Assembly: GCA_963838735.1 (NCBI GenBank) | Contig: CAWISG010000003.1 | Span: 558,001 to 622,000, forward strand | Length of the DNA: 64,000 bases | Origin: Parerythrobacter_A sp963838735 | GTDB taxonomy: Bacteria; Pseudomonadota; Alphaproteobacteria; Sphingomonadales; Sphingomonadaceae | Reading direction: 5' to 3' | Shown: positions 26,792-36,083 of the stretch, piece by piece | How positions within the stretch are numbered: position 1 is the stretch's first letter | Layout: each line of letters opens with the position of its first letter | The notes under the pieces: model-generated | Told to the model about the DNA's origin: nothing | The model's database searches: none | Seen by the model: only the letters and a program-made list of their open reading frames with translations | Made by a program: the position numbers and the translations under genes

Positions 26792-29700
26792 TTAGGCAAC
26801 CAGCCGCAGACGGGCCTTCGATTTGCGCGGCTTCATAGAAACGTCGTCCAGCCCCTCTATCGCCTGCAACCGCTCGGCCAGGTCGCCGCCGAGCGCGAAG
26901 TCGGTACCCAGGCGCAGCCTGGTGGCATCCGCTCCGGTTGGCAGCGTGACGACCACTTCGCCATGATCGGCCTCGCCTGCGACCAGCGCATCGCGCAGGG
27001 CAGGCAAGGCGTCCGCGTCGGACAATGACAGGGTCAGCACCATGCGCGCGGCTCCCTTTACCTCGTCCAGCGGGCGCGCGCCGCGCACGGTCACCCGCGG
27101 CGGCTCGTCCGGGCTGGGCTGGTCCAGCTCCACCGTCAACAGGATGCAGGTGCCGTCCTTGGCCCACGCCTCGAACTTCTCGACCAGTGCCTCCTCGAAA
27201 CAGGCGGCGCTGAACTGTCCGGACATATCGGAGAAATCGGCGCGCACGAAATCCGCGCCGCGCTTGGTGCGGCCCTTGTTCACCTTCTCGACCATCGCGG
27301 CCATCACCGCCGACTGCCGCCCGCCGCCGCTGACGCCTGCCGTGATGGTGTTCTGGTATGTGCGGGCGCCGTGCGCCGACGCGGCGGGCCAGAATTGCTG
27401 AACCGGGTGCGCGGCGAAATAGAAGCCGAAATTCTCCCGCTCATGCGCCATCGTTTCAGCACGCGACCATGCGGCGGCATCCTTCAGGCGAAGGTCGGCG
27501 CTTTGCTCGCCCTCGCCGGAGAACAGCCCGCCCTGCCCGCTCTCGCGCTCGCGGCTGGCGGTTTCCGCCACCGCAAGCAGCAGGTCGGCATTGTGCAGCA
27601 AGGTCGCGCGATCGGGCGACAGGCCATCGAGCGCACCGGCACAGATCAGCCCTTCCAGCTGGCGCGAATTCATTGCCCCTTTCGGCATCCGTTCGAACAG
27701 GTCTTTAATATCGGCGAAGGGGCCGTTGGCATCGCGCTCCGTCACCAGCGCATCCATCGCCTTCGCGCCGACATTGCGGATGCCCGCCAGCGCATAGCGG
27801 ACTGCGTGCCCGTCATCGGTCTGCTCAACGGTGAATTGCGCGTGGCTGGCGTTCGCATCGGGCGGCGCGATGGTGACACCCAACCGCCGCGCATCGTCGA
27901 CGAACAGCGCCAGCTTCTCCGACTGGTGCATGTCGAAGCACATGGAGGCGGCGTAGAATTCCTCCGGATAATGCGCTTTCAACCACGCTGTCTGATAGGA
28001 CAGCAGAGCGTAGGCGGCGGCATGCGACTTGTTGAAGCCATAGCCTGCGAACTTGTCGATCAGGTCGAACAGCTCGTTCGCCTCAGGTGCCGGAATATCG
28101 GAGTGTTCCAGACAGCCATCGACGAAACGCTGACGCTGCGCATCCATTTCGGCCTGCACCTTTTTACCCATCGCGCGACGCAGCAGGTCGGCATCGCCCA
28201 GCGAGTAGCCGGACAGGATCTGCGCTGCCTGCATCACCTGTTCCTGATAGACGAAAATGCCGTAGGTTTCGGCCAGGATGCCTTCCAGCTTGGGGTGCGG
28301 ATATTCGATCGGCGCTTCGCCGCTCTTGCGCTTGCCGAACAGCGGGATGTTGTCCATCGGACCGGGGCGGTAAAGCGAGACGAGCGCGACGATATCCTCG
28401 AACTTGCTCGGCTTCACCGCCGTCAGTGTGCGGCGCATCCCTTCGCTTTCCAGCTGGAACACGCCGACGGTATTGCCCGCCTTCATCAGCTCGTAAACTG
28501 CGTCGTCGTCCCACGCGAGGCCATTCAGATCGACCGTCACGCCGCGCTCGTCCAGCAGCCGCACCGCCTTTTCCAGCACCGACAGCGTTTTGAGGCCGAG
28601 GAAATCGAACTTCACCAGCCCGCTGCTCTCGACATGCTTCATGTCGTATTGCGTTACCGGCATGTCCGACCGGGGATCGCGATAGAGCGGCAGCAGCTTG
28701 GCCAGCGGTCGGTCGCCAATCACCACACCGGCGGCGTGGGTGGAGGAATTGCGTGGGAAGCCTTCCAGCTTCATGGCGAGGTCTACCAGCCGCTTCACAT
28801 TGTTGTCGTTCTGGTATTCGCGCTTGAATTCCGCCGCCCCGTTCAGCGCGCGCGGCAGGGTCCACGGGTCGGTGGGGTGGCTGGGCACCATCTTGGCCAG
28901 CCGATCGACCTGGCCGTAGGGCATTTGCAGAATGCGCCCGCAATCCTTCAGCACGGCGCGCGCCTTCAGCTTGCCGAAGGTGATGATCTGCGCGACGTGG
29001 TCCTTGCCGTATTTCTGCTGGACATAGCGGATGACCTCGCCCCGCCGCGTTTCGCAGAAGTCGATATCAAAATCGGGCATGGACACGCGTTCGGGGTTCA
29101 GGAACCGTTCGAACAGCAGGCCCAGCCGCAACGGATCGAGATCGGTAATGGTCAGCGCCCAGGCGACCACCGATCCCGCACCGGATCCGCGCCCCGGCCC
29201 CACCGGAATGCCCTGCTCCTTCGCCCATTTGATGAAGTCGGCAACGATCAGGAAATAGCCGGGAAACCCCATGTCGTTGATCACGCCGATTTCAAATTCA
29301 AGCCGTGTTTTGTATTCAAGAACTTCGTCCCACACCCCGTTCGTCCTGAGTATGTCGAAGGACTGTTTTTCCTTTTCCAGCGCTTCGCCGGAAGAGAAGT
29401 GCAATGCTTCGACAAGCTCAGCGTGAGCGGTTTCCGGATAGTACGGCTTTAACCTTTCGACGAGTCCGGCCCGCGCATCGTCGGCCAAAGCCGTCGCTTC
29501 GCCTTCCAGATCGCCGGCCAGACTGGGCAGGATCGGCGCGCGCGAGGGTGGCGCGAAGGCGCAGCGTTGGGCGACGACCAGCGTATTTGACATTGCTTCG
29601 GGCAAATCGGCGAAGATATCGTCCATCATCGGGCCGGACTTGACCCATGCCTCGCGATTGGAATGCACCCGCTCTTCGGTGTCGACATGGGTGGAGGCGG

Positions 29701-30358
29701 CGATGCACAACATCGCATCGTGCGCGGCGTGCATGTGCGGTTCGGCGAAGAAGGCGGGATTGGTGGCGACCAGCGGCAGGTCGCGCGCATAGGCGAGATC
29801 GATCAGAGCCGCTTCGGCGGCTTCCTCGTTAGCTTCGCCCCGCCGCGCCAACTCGACATACAGGCGGTCCGGAAACAGGCCCTGTAAGCGATCCAGCAAC
29901 GTTTCGGCATGGTCGCGCTGTCCGTTCGCCAGCAAATCGGTCAGCGCCCCGTCGCCCGCGCCGGTCAGCGCGATCAGGCCGTCGGTCCGGCCTTTCAGAT
30001 CATCCAGCGCGACATGCGGCGCGCGTTCCAACGGGCGACCCAGATGCGCAGCGCTGACGAGGGCGCACAGATTGTCGTACCCTGCCTCGTCCTGCGCGAA
30101 CAGCGGCAGATGATCGACCTGCTTGCCGTCCGCATCGCGCGCAATGCCCAGCAGCGCGCCGATGATCGGCTGCACCCCTTGCGCCAGGCACGCCTGCGCG
30201 AACGCGACCGCGCCATACAGTCCGTTGCGGTCGCACAGGGCGATGGCGGGAAAGCCCCGGTCGCTCGCCAGCTTGGCGATCTGCTTGGGGTCGATCGCCG
30301 CCTCCAGCATGGAGTAGGACGACAGGATACGCAGCGGCACGAAGCGGGTATGATGCAT
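26792..30358 (-). CDS. dnaE: DNA polymerase III subunit alpha
   Basis: A 1188-residue replicative polymerase. The N-terminal PHP domain (FVPLRILSSYSMLEAAI) lacks the first metal His of active PHP domains, so proofreading by it is unlikely. The polymerase core has the PDFDIDF aspartate triad, FPGYFLIVADFIKWA and GPGRGSGAGSVVAWAL. The OB and C-terminal parts follow. Residues about 310-341 (AHAELVEALHF... to ILRTNGVWDE) are an in-frame insert encoded by a REP repeat pair. The ATG at 30356-30358 is chosen; the extension to 30409 lacks homology. Confidence 0.97.
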   Translation of the reverse strand: MHHTRFVPLRILSSYSMLEAAIDPKQIAKLASDRGFPAIALCDRNGLYGAVAFAQACLAQGVQPIIGALLGIARDADGKQVDHLPLFAQDEAGYDNLCALVSAAHLGRPLERAPHVALDDLKGRTDGLIALTGAGDGALTDLLANGQRDHAETLLDRLQGLFPDRLYVELARRGEANEEAAEAALIDLAYARDLPLVATNPAFFAEPHMHAAHDAMLCIAASTHVDTEERVHSNREAWVKSGPMMDDIFADLPEAMSNTLVVAQRCAFAPPSRAPILPSLAGDLEGEATALADDARAGLVERLKPYYPETAHAELVEALHFSSGEALEKEKQSFDILRTNGVWDEVLEYKTRLEFEIGVINDMGFPGYFLIVADFIKWAKEQGIPVGPGRGSGAGSVVAWALTITDLDPLRLGLLFERFLNPERVSMPDFDIDFCETRRGEVIRYVQQKYGKDHVAQIITFGKLKARAVLKDCGRILQMPYGQVDRLAKMVPSHPTDPWTLPRALNGAAEFKREYQNDNNVKRLVDLAMKLEGFPRNSSTHAAGVVIGDRPLAKLLPLYRDPRSDMPVTQYDMKHVESSGLVKFDFLGLKTLSVLEKAVRLLDERGVTVDLNGLAWDDDAVYELMKAGNTVGVFQLESEGMRRTLTAVKPSKFEDIVALVSLYRPGPMDNIPLFGKRKSGEAPIEYPHPKLEGILAETYGIFVYQEQVMQAAQILSGYSLGDADLLRRAMGKKVQAEMDAQRQRFVDGCLEHSDIPAPEANELFDLIDKFAGYGFNKSHAAAYALLSYQTAWLKAHYPEEFYAASMCFDMHQSEKLALFVDDARRLGVTIAPPDANASHAQFTVEQTDDGHAVRYALAGIRNVGAKAMDALVTERDANGPFADIKDLFERMPKGAMNSRQLEGLICAGALDGLSPDRATLLHNADLLLAVAETASRERESGQGGLFSGEGEQSADLRLKDAAAWSRAETMAHERENFGFYFAAHPVQQFWPAASAHGARTYQNTITAGVSGGGRQSAVMAAMVEKVNKGRTKRGADFVRADFSDMSGQFSAACFEEALVEKFEAWAKDGTCILLTVELDQPSPDEPPRVTVRGARPLDEVKGAARMVLTLSLSDADALPALRDALVAGEADHGEVVVTLPTGADATRLRLGTDFALGGDLAERLQAIEGLDDVSMKPRKSKARLRLVA
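29337..29430. repeat. REP-like inverted pair inside dnaE (site 2)
   Basis: Arms CCGTTCGTCCTGAGTATG... (29337-29362) and CTTCGACAAGCTCAGCGT... (29407-29430) form the same facing repeat as at 24.3 and 42.1 kb. Here it lies within the dnaE coding frame and is translated in frame (residues about 310-341) between KPYYPET and the conserved RLEFEIGVINDMGFPG block. The element has thus added about 30 residues without breaking the gene. Confidence 0.75.
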
Positions 30359-30437
30359 AGTGTCGGATATGCGACCGCCACGGCAAACTGCCAAGGTGGA
30401 AACGTCCACCTATCCCCAAACTATCGGCAGTAACGGC

Positions 30438-30773
30438 CTACTCGGCCTCGCCCTTCGCCGCAGCGATCTTGCGCCGCGTGCCACGGATACTCGACCACGC
30501 GCCATAGGCTATCAGCGCGGCAAGGAAGACCCAGACCCATATCGGGATATTGCGCCCCGCAATGGCGAGGTAGATATAGGCGGAGACGAAAAAGAACCCC
30601 GCCGACATCATCGGCAGCACGGTCGACTTGCCCGCCTTTGCGCGGCGCACTAGCCACGCGATGGACAGGATGAAGAACGGGATCGCGCCGATATAGATCG
30701 CGCCGAAGATATACGGGTTCACGCCATATTCCGCGCCAAGCGAAAGAAACCACTGATTGATCGTATCGAGCAT
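30438..30773 (-). CDS. Small three-helix membrane protein, unknown function
   Basis: 111 residues with three likely membrane helices (about 20-40, 54-73 and 77-93) and a basic C-terminal tail. No catalytic or binding motif is visible. The start ATG is at 30771-30773. It lies between glutathione peroxidase (31 nt upstream) and dnaE (79 nt downstream), all on the minus strand. I do not recognise a family; it is a plausible integral inner-membrane protein. Confidence 0.75.
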   Translation of the reverse strand: MLDTINQWFLSLGAEYGVNPYIFGAIYIGAIPFFILSIAWLVRRAKAGKSTVLPMMSAGFFFVSAYIYLAIAGRNIPIWVWVFLAALIAYGAWSSIRGTRRKIAAAKGEAE

Positions 30774-30804
30774 GGCGTGGCTTTCGTTGAGGAAGTGGAA
30801 CCGG

Positions 30805-31284
30805 TTACAACAGGGCTTCGATATCTGTTGCGATGCTGGCGGGTGTGTCCGAGGGGCCGTAGCGGTTTACCACCTTGCCGTCGCGGTCGATAAGAAACTT
30901 GGTAAAGTTCCACTTGATCGCTTTCAAACCGAGCACGCCGGGTGCTTCGGTTTTCAGCCAGTCGTAGAGCGGGCTGGCGTCGTTGCCGTTGACCGCGATC
31001 TTGGCCATCAGCGGAAAGGTGACGTCGTAATTGACCGCGCAGAAGCTGGCGATTTCCGCCGCGTCGCCCGGTTCCTGCGCGCCGAACTGGTTGCACGGGA
31101 AGCCCAGTACGGTAAGCCCTTGCGCTTCGTATTTCCGGTGCAGCGCCTCCAGCCCCTCATACTGCGGCGTGAAACCGCATTTGCTGGCAGTGTTGACCAC
31201 CAGCACCACCTGCCCGGTATATCGCGCCAGATCGACGGAGCTTCCGTCGGCGCCGGCAACGGTGAAATCGGCAAGTCCGGTCAT
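30805..31284 (-). CDS. Glutathione peroxidase, Cys type
   Basis: A 159-residue thioredoxin-fold peroxidase that reduces peroxides. The peroxidatic residue is C36 in NTASKCGFTPQ (Cys, not Sec), followed by GFPCNQFGAQEPG and KWNFTKFLID, as in the GPx family. No signal peptide, so cytoplasmic. Many bacterial relatives prefer thioredoxin to glutathione. Its ATG overlaps the lolD stop by 4 nt. Confidence 0.93.
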   Translation of the reverse strand: MTGLADFTVAGADGSSVDLARYTGQVVLVVNTASKCGFTPQYEGLEALHRKYEAQGLTVLGFPCNQFGAQEPGDAAEIASFCAVNYDVTFPLMAKIAVNGNDASPLYDWLKTEAPGVLGLKAIKWNFTKFLIDRDGKVVNRYGPSDTPASIATDIEALL

Positions 31285-31970
31285 TCCAGCACCCCTTCGT
31301 GCAAGCGGACGACGCGATCCATCCGCGCCGCCAGCCTCTCGTTATGCGTGGCGACCAGTGCCGCACTGCCTTCGCCGCGCACCAGCTCCAGAAACTGCGC
31401 CAGCACCTTGTCCGAGGTGTGTTCGTCAAGATTGCCGGTCGGCTCGTCCGCCAGCACCAGTTGCGGGCGGTTGGCAAGGCCGCGCGCCACGGCGACCCGT
31501 TGCTGCTCCCCGCCCGAAAGCTGGCTCGGCCGATGGCTGAGCCGTCCAGACAGGCCAAGCGCGCCCAGCAATGTGTCAGACCGCGCATCGGCATCGGCGG
31601 TGGAAACGCCAGCGATAAGCTGCGGCAGGTTCACATTCTCGCGCGCGGTGAAATCCACCAGCAGGTGATGGAACTGGTAGACGAAGCCAAGATGATCGCG
31701 CCGCAGGGCCGTTCGGCCATCGGACGGCAAGCGCGAGGCATCCTGTCCGCCGATCTGGATGGTCCCGCCGAAACCGCCTTCGAGCAGGCCGAGCGCCTGA
31801 AGCAGCGTGGATTTGCCCGAACCGGACGGGCCGAGCAGGGCCACGATCTCGCCCGGCATGATGGTCAGGTTCACGCCACGCAGCACGTCGATCCGCACCC
31901 CGCCCTGCTCGAAGCTGCGGGTTACGTCGCTGAGTTTGGCAACCGGCTGAATGGTGGGTGCATCAGTCAT
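31281..31970 (-). CDS. lolD: Lipoprotein-releasing ABC transporter ATP-binding subunit
   Basis: A 229-residue ABC ATPase: Walker A GPSGSGKST (K53), signature LSGGEQQRVAVARGL and Walker B QLVLADEPTGNLD. The adjacent permease identifies it as LolD, which powers release of outer-membrane lipoproteins from the inner membrane to LolA. The start overlaps the permease stop by 8 nt and the end overlaps gpx by 4 nt, so the three are coupled. Confidence 0.92.
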   Translation of the reverse strand: MTDAPTIQPVAKLSDVTRSFEQGGVRIDVLRGVNLTIMPGEIVALLGPSGSGKSTLLQALGLLEGGFGGTIQIGGQDASRLPSDGRTALRRDHLGFVYQFHHLLVDFTARENVNLPQLIAGVSTADADARSDTLLGALGLSGRLSHRPSQLSGGEQQRVAVARGLANRPQLVLADEPTGNLDEHTSDKVLAQFLELVRGEGSAALVATHNERLAARMDRVVRLHEGVLE

Positions 31971-33225
31971 AGCGCAGCACCTGCACCGGGTCGGTCTTGG
32001 ACGCCTTGTAGGCTGGATAGAACGTCGCCAGCAGACTCAGCACCAGCGCCAGCGCCACGATGCCGAACACTTCGGCAGGATCGACCCGGCTGGGCAGTTC
32101 GGTCAGGATGCGGACCGACGGATCCCACAACTGCGCGCCGGTGGCATACTGGATGCCGGTGACGATAGGCTGGCGGAAATACAGGATGATGAAGCCCAGC
32201 ACGAGGCCGAGGCTCGCCCCCAGTGCTCCAACCGTGAAGCCGGTGACGACAAAGATTTTCAGCAGGCTTTTGCGCGTCGCGCCCATCGTCCGCATGATGG
32301 CGATGTCGCGTGTTTTGGCGCGCACCAGCATGACCAGCGACGACAGGATATTGAACGCGGCCACTACCACGATGATCGACAGGGCGAAGAACATCGCGAC
32401 GCGCTCCACTTCCAGCGCTTCGAAGATGGACGAGTTGATCTGTTTCCACGTTGCAACTTCCGCGCGCCCCTGCAGCACTTGCACCACCGGGGCCATGATC
32501 TCTTCCACCCGGTCCGCATCCTCGGTCTGCACCTCGATCATGCCGATGCGGTCGCCCGTCAGCAGCAGCGTCTGCGCATCGGGAATGGGCATGATGACGA
32601 ACGCCTGGTCGAATTCGTAGATACCGGTTTCGAACAGCGCACTGACTTCGTATCCGACCTGTCGCGGCACGGTGCCGAACGGCGTGGTGCGTCCCGCCGG
32701 ATTGATGATGGTGATGGTATCGCCGATACGCGCGCCGATATTTTCCGCCAGCCGCGCGCCGATGGCGACCTTGCTCGCGCCCGGTTGCAGCTCCGACAGG
32801 TTGCCGATCAGCAATTGGTCCGACAGACCGCGAATATCTTCCGCCGTATTGCCACGCATCACGATGCTGTCGACCCGCCCGTTGAACGTCACCAGCAGCG
32901 GCTGTTCGATGAGCGGGCTGGCTTCGGTGACGCCTTCGGTTTCCCGGATATCGGTCAGCACGTCCTGCCAGTTGTCCAGCCGCCCGCCATAGGCCTGCAC
33001 GATGGCATGGCCGTTCAGCCCCACGATGCGGTCCAGCAACTCGCCGCGAAAGCCGTTCATCACGCTCATCACCGTCACCAGCATGGCAACCGACAGCATG
33101 ACGACGACCACGCTGATTCCCGCAACCAGCGCGATAAACGCCTCGCTGCGCCCCGGCAGCAGGTATCGCCGCGCGATGGTCCATTCGAAATTGGTGAGGA
33201 ACAAGGTGTGCGATTTCCCGCGCAT
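31963..33225 (-). CDS. lolC: Lipoprotein-releasing ABC transporter permease (LolC/E family)
   Basis: 420 residues with four membrane helices: one at about 22-55 with the family motif MSVMNGFRGEL, then three in the C-terminal third around a FtsX-like domain. The large periplasmic loop lies between. A single LolC/E-type permease (often called LolF) with LolD is usual in alphaproteobacteria. It extracts lipoproteins from the inner membrane. Divergent from purF across 172 nt. Confidence 0.92.
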   Translation of the reverse strand: MRGKSHTLFLTNFEWTIARRYLLPGRSEAFIALVAGISVVVVMLSVAMLVTVMSVMNGFRGELLDRIVGLNGHAIVQAYGGRLDNWQDVLTDIRETEGVTEASPLIEQPLLVTFNGRVDSIVMRGNTAEDIRGLSDQLLIGNLSELQPGASKVAIGARLAENIGARIGDTITIINPAGRTTPFGTVPRQVGYEVSALFETGIYEFDQAFVIMPIPDAQTLLLTGDRIGMIEVQTEDADRVEEIMAPVVQVLQGRAEVATWKQINSSIFEALEVERVAMFFALSIIVVVAAFNILSSLVMLVRAKTRDIAIMRTMGATRKSLLKIFVVTGFTVGALGASLGLVLGFIILYFRQPIVTGIQYATGAQLWDPSVRILTELPSRVDPAEVFGIVALALVLSLLATFYPAYKASKTDPVQVLRYD

Positions 33226-33397
33226 GATTAACAGGTGGTGCGCGGCGTCTAAGCGGGCAAAGCTGTCGCTGCAATGAAATACCCGGCAATGGGGCGTTGG
33301 CGCGGGTTGTCATCGCATCGTAACACCGCGATATGGGCGGTGTGTCCGAACCGGCGGGCGCACTTCTCGGACCTACACGCGGCGGACGGTCACGATT

Positions 33398-34852
33398 ATG
33401 CTTGCCAACCCCTTTGACGACGATACCCTGCACGAGGAATGCGGCGTGTTCGGTGCGATCAACGCGCAGGATGCCTCCGCCCTGACCGCGCTGGGCCTTC
33501 ACGCCCTGCAACATCGCGGGCAGGAAGCCGCCGGCATCACCAGTTTCGACGGCGCCACCTTCTTCACCCGGCGCGGGCTTGGCCATGTTGCGGACAGCTT
33601 CTCCACGCAGGACCAGCTGGCCGAATTGCCCGGCACGGCGGCGTGCGGCCATGTCCGCTATTCCACCACCGGCGGCGCGGGGCTGCGCAATGTGCAGCCG
33701 CTCTATGCCGACCTTGCAAGCGGCGGGTTCGCGGTGGCGCATAACGGGAATATCTCCAACGCGCGCACCTTGCGGGACGAGCTGGTCGGGCGCGGCGCGA
33801 TCTTCCAGTCAACGTCCGACACCGAGGTCATCATCCATCTCGTCGCCACCAGCCGCTATCCCACCATGATCGACCGGATCGTAGATGCGCTCCGGCTGGT
33901 CGAGGGGGCCTATTCGCTCGTTATCATGACGCCCGAAGGCATGATCGCCTGCCGCGATCCGCTGGGTGTGCGTCCGCTGGTGATGGGCCGCCTGAACGAT
34001 GCCGTCCTGTTCGCCAGCGAGAGCGTGGCGTTCGACACGGTCGGTGCCGAATTCGTGCGCGAGGTCGAGCCGGGCGAGCTGGTCCAGGTCGCTCTGGACG
34101 GCACCGTCAAATCGCTCCGTCCGTTCGGCGATCACGCCGCGCGGCCCTGTATCTTCGAACATGTCTATTTCAGTCGCCCCGACTCGATCTTCACCGGGCG
34201 CAGTGTCTATTCCTCGCGCAAGGCCATTGGCGAACAGCTGGCCATCGAAAGCCCGTGCGATGTCGATCTGGTGGTGCCGGTGCCCGACAGTGGGGTGCCC
34301 GCCGCCATCGGCTATGCGCAGCAATCGGGTGTGCCGTTCGAACTGGGCATCATCCGCAGCCACTATGTCGGGCGCACCTTCATCCAGCCATCGGACAGCG
34401 CGCGCCATTCCGGTGTGCGGCGCAAGCACAACGCCAATCGCGGGCTGGTGAAAGGCAAACGTATCGTGCTGATCGACGACAGCATCGTGCGCGGTACCAC
34501 CAGCCTGAAAATCGTAGAAATGATGCGCGACGCAGGCGCGGCGGAGGTGCATTTCCGCGTTGCCAGCCCGCCCACGGCGTATAGCTGCTATTACGGCGTC
34601 GATACGCCCGAACGCTCCAAGCTTCTGGCGGCGCAGATGGATGTCGAGCCGATGCGCGAATTCATCAGGGCGGACAGCCTCGCTTTCGTATCCATCGACG
34701 GCCTCTATCGCGCCGTCGGGCACGAACAGCGCAACGCGGGCTGCCCGCAATTCTGCGATGCCTGCTTCACCGGCGACTACCCCACCTCCCTCACCGACCT
34801 GACGCGCCGCACCGATGGCGATGCGCAGCTTTCCTTCGACAAGGTGGCCTGA
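33398..34852 (+). CDS. purF: Amidophosphoribosyltransferase
   Basis: A 484-residue enzyme for the first committed step of purine synthesis, PRPP plus glutamine to phosphoribosylamine. The Ntn-hydrolase cysteine lies in LHEECGVFG (C15), preceded by a short propeptide. The PRPP loop is VLIDDSIVRGTT, and the C-terminal cluster-type cysteines (YSCYYG, GCPQFCDACF) suggest the 4Fe-4S form. The downstream SDR gene overlaps by TGATG. Confidence 0.96.
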   Translation: MLANPFDDDTLHEECGVFGAINAQDASALTALGLHALQHRGQEAAGITSFDGATFFTRRGLGHVADSFSTQDQLAELPGTAACGHVRYSTTGGAGLRNVQPLYADLASGGFAVAHNGNISNARTLRDELVGRGAIFQSTSDTEVIIHLVATSRYPTMIDRIVDALRLVEGAYSLVIMTPEGMIACRDPLGVRPLVMGRLNDAVLFASESVAFDTVGAEFVREVEPGELVQVALDGTVKSLRPFGDHAARPCIFEHVYFSRPDSIFTGRSVYSSRKAIGEQLAIESPCDVDLVVPVPDSGVPAAIGYAQQSGVPFELGIIRSHYVGRTFIQPSDSARHSGVRRKHNANRGLVKGKRIVLIDDSIVRGTTSLKIVEMMRDAGAAEVHFRVASPPTAYSCYYGVDTPERSKLLAAQMDVEPMREFIRADSLAFVSIDGLYRAVGHEQRNAGCPQFCDACFTGDYPTSLTDLTRRTDGDAQLSFDKVA

Positions 34853-35568
34853 TGGCGAAGCACGATCTCGACGGGCGCGTCGCTTTGGTCACGGGCGCCA
34901 GCAAGGGCATCGGTGCCTCGACCGCGCTCGCCCTGGCGGAAGCGGGGGTGCATGTCATTTTGACGGGCCGCGATGTGCGCGCGTTGGAGGCGGTGGAAGA
35001 CCGCATTCACGATGCGGGCGGCAATGCGACCATCGCGCCGGTGGACCTGACCGAGGCAGACGGCATATCGCGGCTCGCAACGGCTATCGGATCGCGCTGG
35101 GATATGCTCGACATTCTCGTGCTGTCCGCTGCCTATCTGCCCACGCTGACGCCGGTGACGCAAATCGACCCCAAGCAATTCAGCACCGCGCTGACAACCA
35201 ACCTGCTGGCGACGCAGGCGTTGCTGGCGGCCTTCGACCCCCTCTTAAAACGCAGCGGTCGCGCTCGCGTTATCGGGCTGACCAGTTCGGTGGGCACACA
35301 GCCCCGCGCCTTCTGGGCCGCCTATGGCACCACCAAAGCTGCCTTCGAATCGCTGCTCGACAGCTACGCAGCCGAGGTCGAAAAGATCGGCGACGTGCGT
35401 GTCGCCATCGTCGATCCCGGCGCAACGCGCACCGCGATGCGGGCCAAGGCCTATCCCGGCGAAGACCCCGCCACGGTCAAGGAACCCGGCGTGGTGGCGG
35501 AGGCCATCGTCGGCCTGATCGCCGAAGGGTTCGAAACGCGGCACCGGCTGCGCGTCGCCTCCGATTGA
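34852..35568 (+). CDS. SDR family oxidoreductase
   Basis: 238 residues, classical short-chain dehydrogenase: NAD(P) loop TGASKGIGAS near residues 14-23 and active-site YGTTK (Y158, K162); the catalytic Ser lies in GLTSSVGT. The substrate cannot be inferred. It starts on the purF stop (TGATG), so it is co-translated with purF, an arrangement of unclear meaning. It ends 140 nt before the PilZ gene. Confidence 0.88.
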   Translation: MAKHDLDGRVALVTGASKGIGASTALALAEAGVHVILTGRDVRALEAVEDRIHDAGGNATIAPVDLTEADGISRLATAIGSRWDMLDILVLSAAYLPTLTPVTQIDPKQFSTALTTNLLATQALLAAFDPLLKRSGRARVIGLTSSVGTQPRAFWAAYGTTKAAFESLLDSYAAEVEKIGDVRVAIVDPGATRTAMRAKAYPGEDPATVKEPGVVAEAIVGLIAEGFETRHRLRVASD

Positions 35569-35707
35569 CTTCGAGGGCGCTAAACGCGCGCTTAACCACT
35601 GTCGGCAACGTGGGCGCAACCAGCATTGGCGAGAGTACCTACACGGTCTGACACGGGCGCACGCGCGGCAGGCCAGGTGGTCCCTTCTTGGTCAGGATAG
35701 TCGCACA

Positions 35708-36080
35708 ATGAACCTCGCAGCCCCGGCACAGCCCCCCGCACAGAGCCGACACTTACAGCGTCGCAGCACAGGAAGACCGCTGCGCCCCGCGCACCCGGCT
35801 CATCATCCCGTCGCAACTGCGCGCATCGGGCGGGCGGGCGTTCCAGACCGTTGTGAACGACCTGTCCATCTCCGGCTTCAGCGCATCGGCCATATCGCGG
35901 ATGCATCCGGGTCAGGTGTGCTGGATCACACTGCCCGGCCTGGAATCGCTACAGGCCGAGGTCGTGTGGTGGGAAGACTCGCAAGTCGGCTGCGCGTTCT
36001 GCGAACTGCTCAGCCCCATCGTCCACGACAACATCCTGCAACAATACAGCGCGCCTTCGACCTATCGCGGCACGTTCTAG
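35708..36080 (+). pseudogene. PilZ domain protein, one-base frameshift near the start
   Basis: A small PilZ-type protein. The conserved part, RTRLIIPSQLR, then VVNDLSISGFS and ESLQAEVVWWED, reads in a frame that has no ATG start. The only plausible start, ATG at 35708 with AGGA upstream, lies in the preceding frame and runs out of frame after a C6 tract at 35732-35737. Removing one C joins MNLAAPAQPP to HRADTYSVAAQ and gives a complete protein of about 123 residues. A shorter GTG start at 35853 (75 residues) would lack part of the domain. PilZ proteins bind cyclic-di-GMP, but the residues here are only partly canonical. Convergent with the serine hydrolase. Confidence 0.7.
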
Positions 36081-36083
36081 ACG

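Noticed and set aside
29337..29430. Intein or split-intein boundary in dnaE
   Set aside because: The insert is only about 30 residues, has no Cys/Ser start or HN-Cys end, and is fully explained by the REP pair.
27371..29452. 693-residue plus-strand open frame opposite dnaE
   Set aside because: It is the antisense of a high-GC essential gene; its product is Arg/His/Gln-rich without domains or a ribosome site.
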